DNA of 64,000 nucleotides, taken from assembly GCA_021234155.1 (NCBI GenBank), contig JAJEKV010000024.1:17383030-17447029 (forward strand), given 5' to 3'. Both the position numbers and the translations under genes were made by a program. The notes under the pieces are model-generated. The model made no database searches. It had not been told where the DNA came from and saw only the letters and a list, made by a program, of their open reading frames with translations. Below are positions 58,695 through 64,000 of this stretch, piece after piece. Position 1 is the first letter of the stretch. Each line of letters opens with the position of its first letter. This DNA is from Isoetes taiwanensis (taxonomy: Eukaryota; Streptophyta; Lycopodiopsida; Isoetales; Isoetaceae).

Positions 58695-59473
58695 AATTAT
58701 TTACTGTAGCGCCAGCATTTTTATGAATAAAAGATTCTGTTCTTGCAAATGGTTATCTGCTTCCAAGTGATTATAGAAGAATTCATGTTTTGGATCTGAA
58801 TTGATCTAATTCCCTTTATGATGTCCTGGTATATTGAGTCTATAGAGCCTTCCTGTCCTTATCGGGGTCTTTAAATCCTCTTGGAAAAGCCGGTTAAAGG
58901 GGTTAACCTCCCCTGCTCTGGCATTACAGCTATATAAATGGGTGCCTGTTTAGTAGACGTAATGCCCTTGCAGGGAGGTGAACAACCTTCTTCCAGTTCA
59001 TCAATGGAGTGGGTTCTGGCTGAAGAATACCCATACAAAGATGAAGCAATCCTTTACAATGCCTTGCTGGACTAATGTTTCAACCGTTTATGCAACTAAT
59101 CAAATAGTCCGTTTATTTCATTTATGAGGCGGTGCCGAAGCACTGGTTCTCTTCTAGACACTTCAAGGTTGCCATAAAAAGGTTGGCTGCTGAAATAATT
59201 ATAAAGAAAGGGTTTTTTTAGGGAGTTTATTTTCTTCTAAAAGTTACTGCAATTTTAATAAACGCAACCAAAGACCAGAAATTTGAAGACATAAAAACAA
59301 CTGTGAAAACTTGAGAACCGAAACAGAAAATGGTAGCCTTGGGATCTCCCTGTAACGAAGGAAAACTAAAAATATTTTCAAGCCATCCGTAGGAAAGTTA
59401 CACAAGTTTATTGGCGATGTATCTCTTTTGGGGACACACAAAAACATCAGAAACTTGGGGACACACAAAAACA
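58695..59473. other. Convergent intergenic region
   Basis: It lies between the stop of the Ycf20-like gene and the stop of the RING gene and presumably holds both 3' UTRs; AATAAA follows the Ycf20 stop at about 58726. No further gene is seen. Confidence 0.6.
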
Positions 59474-59481
59474 TCAGATAC
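59428..59481. repeat. 27-bp tandem duplication spanning the RING stop codon
   Basis: TTGGGGACACACAAAAACAT plus CAG(A/T)AAC-type ends occurs at 59428-59454 and 59455-59481, with one difference. The RING gene's stop (59474-59476, minus) lies in the second unit. Confidence 0.85.
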
Positions 59482-60635
59482 TTGGCTCCAAGTTCAATGT
59501 TTCCATTGCCGCCAGTAGAGATGCCAAATTACCATCCCTGTTATTATCTGCACTTAAAATCTTTGCCCGACAGTATGGACATTCAATATGGTTCTCCAGC
59601 CAAGGCGTCAAGCACCCTGGATGAAACCTATGCTTGCAAGGTAAACAAATAAGATGTTGTCCAGGAACAAATGTATCAAGACAAACAGAACAATCAACTT
59701 GCTCTAGCTTGCTCAACTTGGAACCATTTTGCCCATAAACTTCCTTTGGTAACGCATTAATTGAAGCTTTTGTCATCCCCCGTACAGTGTGACTTTGAGA
59801 TCGAACACGTCCTGACCAAGGTTCTTCAAATATAGGAGCCTGTGCAGCCAACCAATGTGTCATGTTCGTCTCCCATTCTTCATCATCCATCCAAAATGAA
59901 GTATCTTGAGCATCTGCAAATAATGCATTGAAGTAGTATTGTGCAAGGCGTGGAAGAGAACTGCCTGCATTTCTGTAAACAAGCCAAAATAAGTTGAGGG
60001 CAAACACAAGAAAGATGCATCCTTCTGCAGAAGTATACCAACCTGCTACTTAAAAGTGCAGCTGCACGTAATCGTTCATCAAGGCGCTCACGTGCTTCAT
60101 GAGCTACCCTATGGATGTTACTTCTCGGGCGATAATGCATATGTGACGTCCGCATGGCAATAAAGTCCTCCCTTTGCCAACTAGATGATCCCACGCTCCT
60201 TGATGAACTAGAAGCATTGCTTATGCCATGTCTTCCATATTGGTGAGATTCTAATTGCTGAATTTGTGAGCTACTCTGTAACACAAGTAATTTCTGCTTT
60301 AATACAAAAAAGGGAGGGTATGGCCTTGGCTAAATAAAGAACTTCCATATATTTACCCTTCTATTTGGATCAGATGGAATGCTGGATGTGAGATCCCTTT
60401 GCAGATGCTGTTGCTGAGAATGATGATAATGATTGTGGTGGTAGTGGTGATGGTGGTGGTAATGATGATGGTGGTGGTGATAATGATGATCAACGGTCAA
60501 ATCAGGTCCAGGTTCTGCAGATTCAATATGACTTGATGGTCTTAGGCGCCGCCCCCCTGAAGATTCAACATGGGTTGAAGGATTTGAATATTTGGTACGC
60601 CTTCGAATGCCAGATGCACTAGATCCTGGAACCAT
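59474..60635 (-). CDS. RING-H2 finger E3 ubiquitin ligase, 3 exons, His-rich N-terminus
   Basis: Exons on minus are 60635-60357, 60275-60043 and 59972-59474. Junctions are GT-AG and in phase, giving 336 aa. Exon 1 has a basic start ('SGIRRRTKYSNPS') and a His/Tyr tract encoded by a triplet-rich run (about 60490-60420). Exon 2 is Ser/Arg-rich ('HEARERLDERLRAAALL'). Exon 3 ends in a RING-H2: CSVC, then C-K-H at 'LPCKHRFHPGC', then 'CPYC', spacing C-x2-C-x14-C-x-H-x2-H-x2-C-x10-C-x2-C. Such proteins transfer ubiquitin from an E2. The substrate is unknown. No transmembrane segment is seen, so it is probably soluble. An additional 5' non-coding exon is possible. Confidence 0.88.
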
Positions 60636-62448
60636 GATGTTTCTGAATAATATGGCAGCTTTAAAAAGGCCTGTTAGAAAGAGAAGATTGATTCATGCAT
60701 TATGCATCACAATATTACAACTCAAAGTTTATTCTGCAAAGTCCAATACATTTACTGATATTTGGAATAGCATGATGGTATATTGAGTATCCAATGTAAG
60801 TTCAAATTTGCAATTTAGGCAACATCAAATTATCACAACCTCAAACTTTTCCACTGGAATAGGAGTCACAGTATCAATGTAAACAAACAGAATCCGTTTT
60901 GCCCACAGTATCAATGTAAACAAACAGAATCCGCTTTGCCCTCGAAATAAACTTGACCTCTGGCTTCTCCAATCAAAACAATTGACAAGCATAAATTGAA
61001 ATTGACAAAAAAAACTAGAGTCACAGTAGATGACAAATCATCAATATAGAAAACATTACCTTATTTGATGACGCCCTTCCGGAATATCAGGCCAGCACCC
61101 GCGTTATTGACTGCATGCATGCCACAAGAATTCTCACATCCATTTATGAAAAAAACAACTGCTTTACTTAAAGAAAGAGCATGAACCCATATTAATTCCG
61201 CATGCGGTGTTCAAATTCACACAACCTTCATAATCAGTAAGATTAAGAAGAATTAAACAAGCGTCAAAACTATGCTCATATTCCTTCTGAGTTCCCTATA
61301 AGGCAACTGGATAGCAAGGACACCTAGGCACCGAGAGCTCCATACATGGACAAGTTCACTGAACGGGAAAAATGGTAGACCCATTCCCTACTGAAGCACA
61401 AACAAAGAAGCTTCAAGGTATATAAGGTCATGTTCAAGTAATTTGACTGCCTTGGGAAAGGGGAATAAGTTTATGAGCGTTTGAAACACAATGCAATCTC
61501 TTGAAACGAGTTTTCCTGTACTAACCATACGAATTTGATGCAAGTAAACCAATACGCTAACCTTTTCCAAGGATTATAAAACGGGAAGGAAAGGATAGCC
61601 AACACCTTCATGCCATTTGAAGTGAGAATAGAGAAGGTAAGTAAACGATTCGGATGATGTACAAACAAAATGGCCTGCTGAATAGCCAAAACAGACACAA
61701 TAGAAGCTTAATCAACGAATATAAATCTGCCCTGTTCAAGCATCAGAAGTTACCAAGTTGGTTGAAAGCCCACGACTGTGCTGCCGTTTAACTATTTGAG
61801 CCATAGCTTCTTTTACCTCGAGAAGCAAATCAATATATTGGTTGCCCTGTTCTGAAATCAGAACTTGTTTATATTAAACAGAAACAAACAAAAAGCCTTG
61901 GCCGAGTTTTGAATTAACACGCTTATCCACGAGAAAAGGAATCTCGGGAAAGCACTGACGACGACATGTTTTTCTCAAAATGCACTGAATTGTTGACTAA
62001 ATTCCGAAAAAACCTTCATATTTTTTAAATTCTCAAAATGCCCTAAATTTTAATTTTAAGTATTTTCCCAAATAGTTCTTTTACAAAAGGAAAAAAGGCC
62101 CCTGCATATTTTCACAACTGAAATTGCACCTTTATATTGCAGATTTTCACAATAGACAATTTCTTCTATACAGATGGAAGTGTTTCTTACAGATCACAAC
62201 CATTTGGAAAAAGGCAAAAGCAAAGGAGGGAAAGCAATGCAAAACAATAAGAATAGCATTTTTCAAAATTTTCCTGGATGGGTTCATTATCTGAAAAAAG
62301 AAGAGCAATTTGTGATGGCTCCATTTCTAATTTTGCAAGTACAGGTTTCACAAGGTATGAATATACATTTCTTATATCTGTAAAACACATTGATTGTATG
62401 TATGGATGTCAATCTCTTTCTTGTTGCTGTAGTGGTGAATTAATTTTC
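60636..62448. other. No recognisable gene
   Basis: A short 37-bp duplication (CACAGTATCAATGTAAACAAA at 60867 and 60904) lies here. 60640-61100 is upstream of the RING gene and may include its promoter. Frames at 61388-61698 and 62174-62568 have no recognisable domain. Confidence 0.5.
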
Positions 62449-63800
62449 TTTTTTTTTTTATTATTATTATTATTATTTTGTGGGAAGGATGTTAGACTTT
62501 ATTTAATCAAATACAAGTATAAGTGCAAAGACATGAATAAAATCTCCATGGATAAAGACCCACCGTGAAGCAACCTGCCTAAGCGTAAGAGCACACATCC
62601 AAATACTCCTCAAAGATTAATCGCCTTTTACGATGAGCAAGTGAAGAACAATGATACGACTTAGCAATGTGACCTTGAGCTTCTTGAAGAACACAGTTAT
62701 TTGCCACATCCAAACCTTTAAAGACTACCTATCTTCGTCTTTTCCAGATAGTCCAAAGCAACCACTCTACTGCAAGATGAAAAGCCTGGCTTTGTAACTC
62801 CGTCCAAGCACTTGGGTAAATTGCCATGAGCACTTGTTGATTTGTTAAGGAAGCTTGAAAAAGAGAGCAATCCCATACCTGTCTGAGGTGATCACACATA
62901 AAAATGCAGTGTTTAATGGTCTCAGATTCACGCTTGCATACTAGACACTGATCTGATATTCTAGGGTTAAACTTGTGGACAAGCACGTTAACTCAAAGAC
63001 ATCGATGATGAATCTACCACCAAAGAACTGTCACTTTAGGATGAAGTAGCTTATCCCATGCCCAAGACCACATTTGATGCCATTGAAGAGGAAGGAGTTG
63101 AAGGGGCCACTTATTAGAAGGAGGAAGAATATCAGTATCAAGCATTAACTTATACATAGAGTTCACAAGTTTGCACTCTTTAACCCCCTCATAACAAACC
63201 CATATCAAAATATTTTCTTGGTGCGGCAGAATAGGTTGTAGATAGTCAACAACTTTTTGCCAAAGAGCTCTATCCCATCGCTCCAACAAAAACTTCAGCT
63301 GAAACGCCTCCCATAAAAGCAGCCGGCCTGAGTCATACCATGCTACAATTGTTAAGATTCCTGCCATTTTTCAATGTCGTTGAGTCAATGGGTGCACTGT
63401 AACGCAAAGTGGTGCATTGTCTGCCAAGGGGATTGACCAACAAGGTGCATTCAGCTGAGCACAACGACTGGACTGATGTGAAATAATGTTTTGACTGTAT
63501 GCCAGAAATCTAACAATCCCTTTAAACATAGAGAAGCATTATGATAAGGCCTCAACCTATAAAATAGACTCTATGGAAGAACAGATTTAAGTGTGACTTT
63601 ACCAAAAGGAATACAGTGGGTAAGAGCCTGTATAAAAAGTCGTAATCCAGATCATCCTTACTCATGAAAGCGTCCAAATGAATATTGAGATCAAAACTTT
63701 ACTCTGCAAATGGATATCAATCATGCCCAACCCTCTAGCAAACTTAGGTTTCATACACTTAGACAAGCTGAGAACCTGTAAATGATACACTATAGCAATA
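62449..63800 (-). mobile_element. L1-type LINE 3' part with RVT zinc-binding domain
   Basis: On minus, 63367-63014 reads 'MAGILTIVAWYDSG...LLWEAFQLKFL' through 'WSWAWDKLLHPKVTVLWW'. After a frameshift near 63010, 62986-62729 reads 'DQCLVCKRESETIKHCIFMC' and '...VWDCSLF', the C-x2-C-x7-H-x4-C zinc-binding (zf-RVT) domain of plant L1 RTs. The 3' UTR has AATAAA (about 62500) and ends in an A/AAT-rich tail (62449-62478). The 5' boundary is not resolved. No target duplication was found. This family is the likely source of the machinery for poly(A)-tailed inserts in the window. Confidence 0.8.
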
Positions 63801-64000
63801 AGAGGCTAACCCAAAGGCATGCCATTGTTACATTTGGCACCGTGTCATTTGCTCTACCCCACTTTTACCCTTTTTTCTTTTTCTTTTTCCTAGTTTTCCT
63901 TACACGTTTCCTTTTTTTCGTTTCCTTTTTTTTCTTCTTCACACCACTTTTTCCTCTCCGCTTCCCTTCCTTTTTCCCTTCCCCTTTTTTCAATCTACTT
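63801..64000. other. Polypyrimidine-rich end of window
   Basis: Long C/T runs on plus from about 63850 to the end, with no gene. Confidence 0.6.

Noticed and set aside
1-64000. CRISPR arrays, bacterial operons or organellar gene clusters
   Set aside because: No spaced direct-repeat arrays, Shine-Dalgarno-led gene runs or organellar genes are present. Spliced genes and LINE/hAT elements show this is nuclear eukaryotic DNA.

Overview
The window looks like nuclear DNA of a seed-free land plant with flagellate sperm, most likely a fern. The evidence is an intact intraflagellar-transport gene (IFT70/TTC30, 19 exons, GT-AG introns) next to a Ycf20/DUF565 gene and a plant-type RING-H2 gene, all surrounded by repeats. 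The assignment is an inference. No bacterial, organellar or viral gene set is present, and no rRNA, tRNA or CRISPR array was found.

Layout. 1-12.9 kb is a nested stack of transposable elements. An L1-type retroelement carrying only ORF1 (882-11089, minus) has a 16-bp target duplication and a poly(A) tail. A 728-bp MITE (8927-9654) and a head-to-tail pair of long non-coding elements (1701-2756 and 2757-8596) sit inside it. The pair share both termini, have asymmetric terminal inverted repeats and end in an 11-bp-stem hairpin, which points to rolling-circle (Helentron/Helitron2-like) transposition. 13.0-18.6 kb holds three 5'-truncated LINEs of a non-L1 type with TTCC-repeat tails. 20.1-22.7 kb holds Ty3-type polyprotein debris and a LINE endonuclease fragment.

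23.56-30.79 kb is the IFT70 gene (predicted 649 aa). Its fourth intron contains an antisense LRR receptor-kinase pseudogene. 32.5-39.3 kb is a complete hAT transposon: 8-bp target duplication, CAGTG ends, CGTACG-rich subterminal arrays, and a BED-finger/DUF659 transposase with an unusual Gly-Arg and acidic tail. 39.3-46.4 kb has no recognisable gene except a short L1 3' end. 46.4-56.5 kb holds three more LINE copies, one nearly complete over ORF2.

58.2-60.6 kb holds two convergent host genes, Ycf20-like (plus) and RING-H2 (minus). 62.4-63.8 kb is the 3' part of an L1 LINE with an RVT zinc-binding domain.

The host genes do not form a pathway: IFT70 acts in the flagellum, Ycf20-like in the plastid, and RING-H2 in ubiquitination. 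Two LINE systems can be told apart by their tails: poly(A) (L1, which could also have mobilised the ORF1-only element) and simple-sequence repeats (the AFDTVP-type LINEs).
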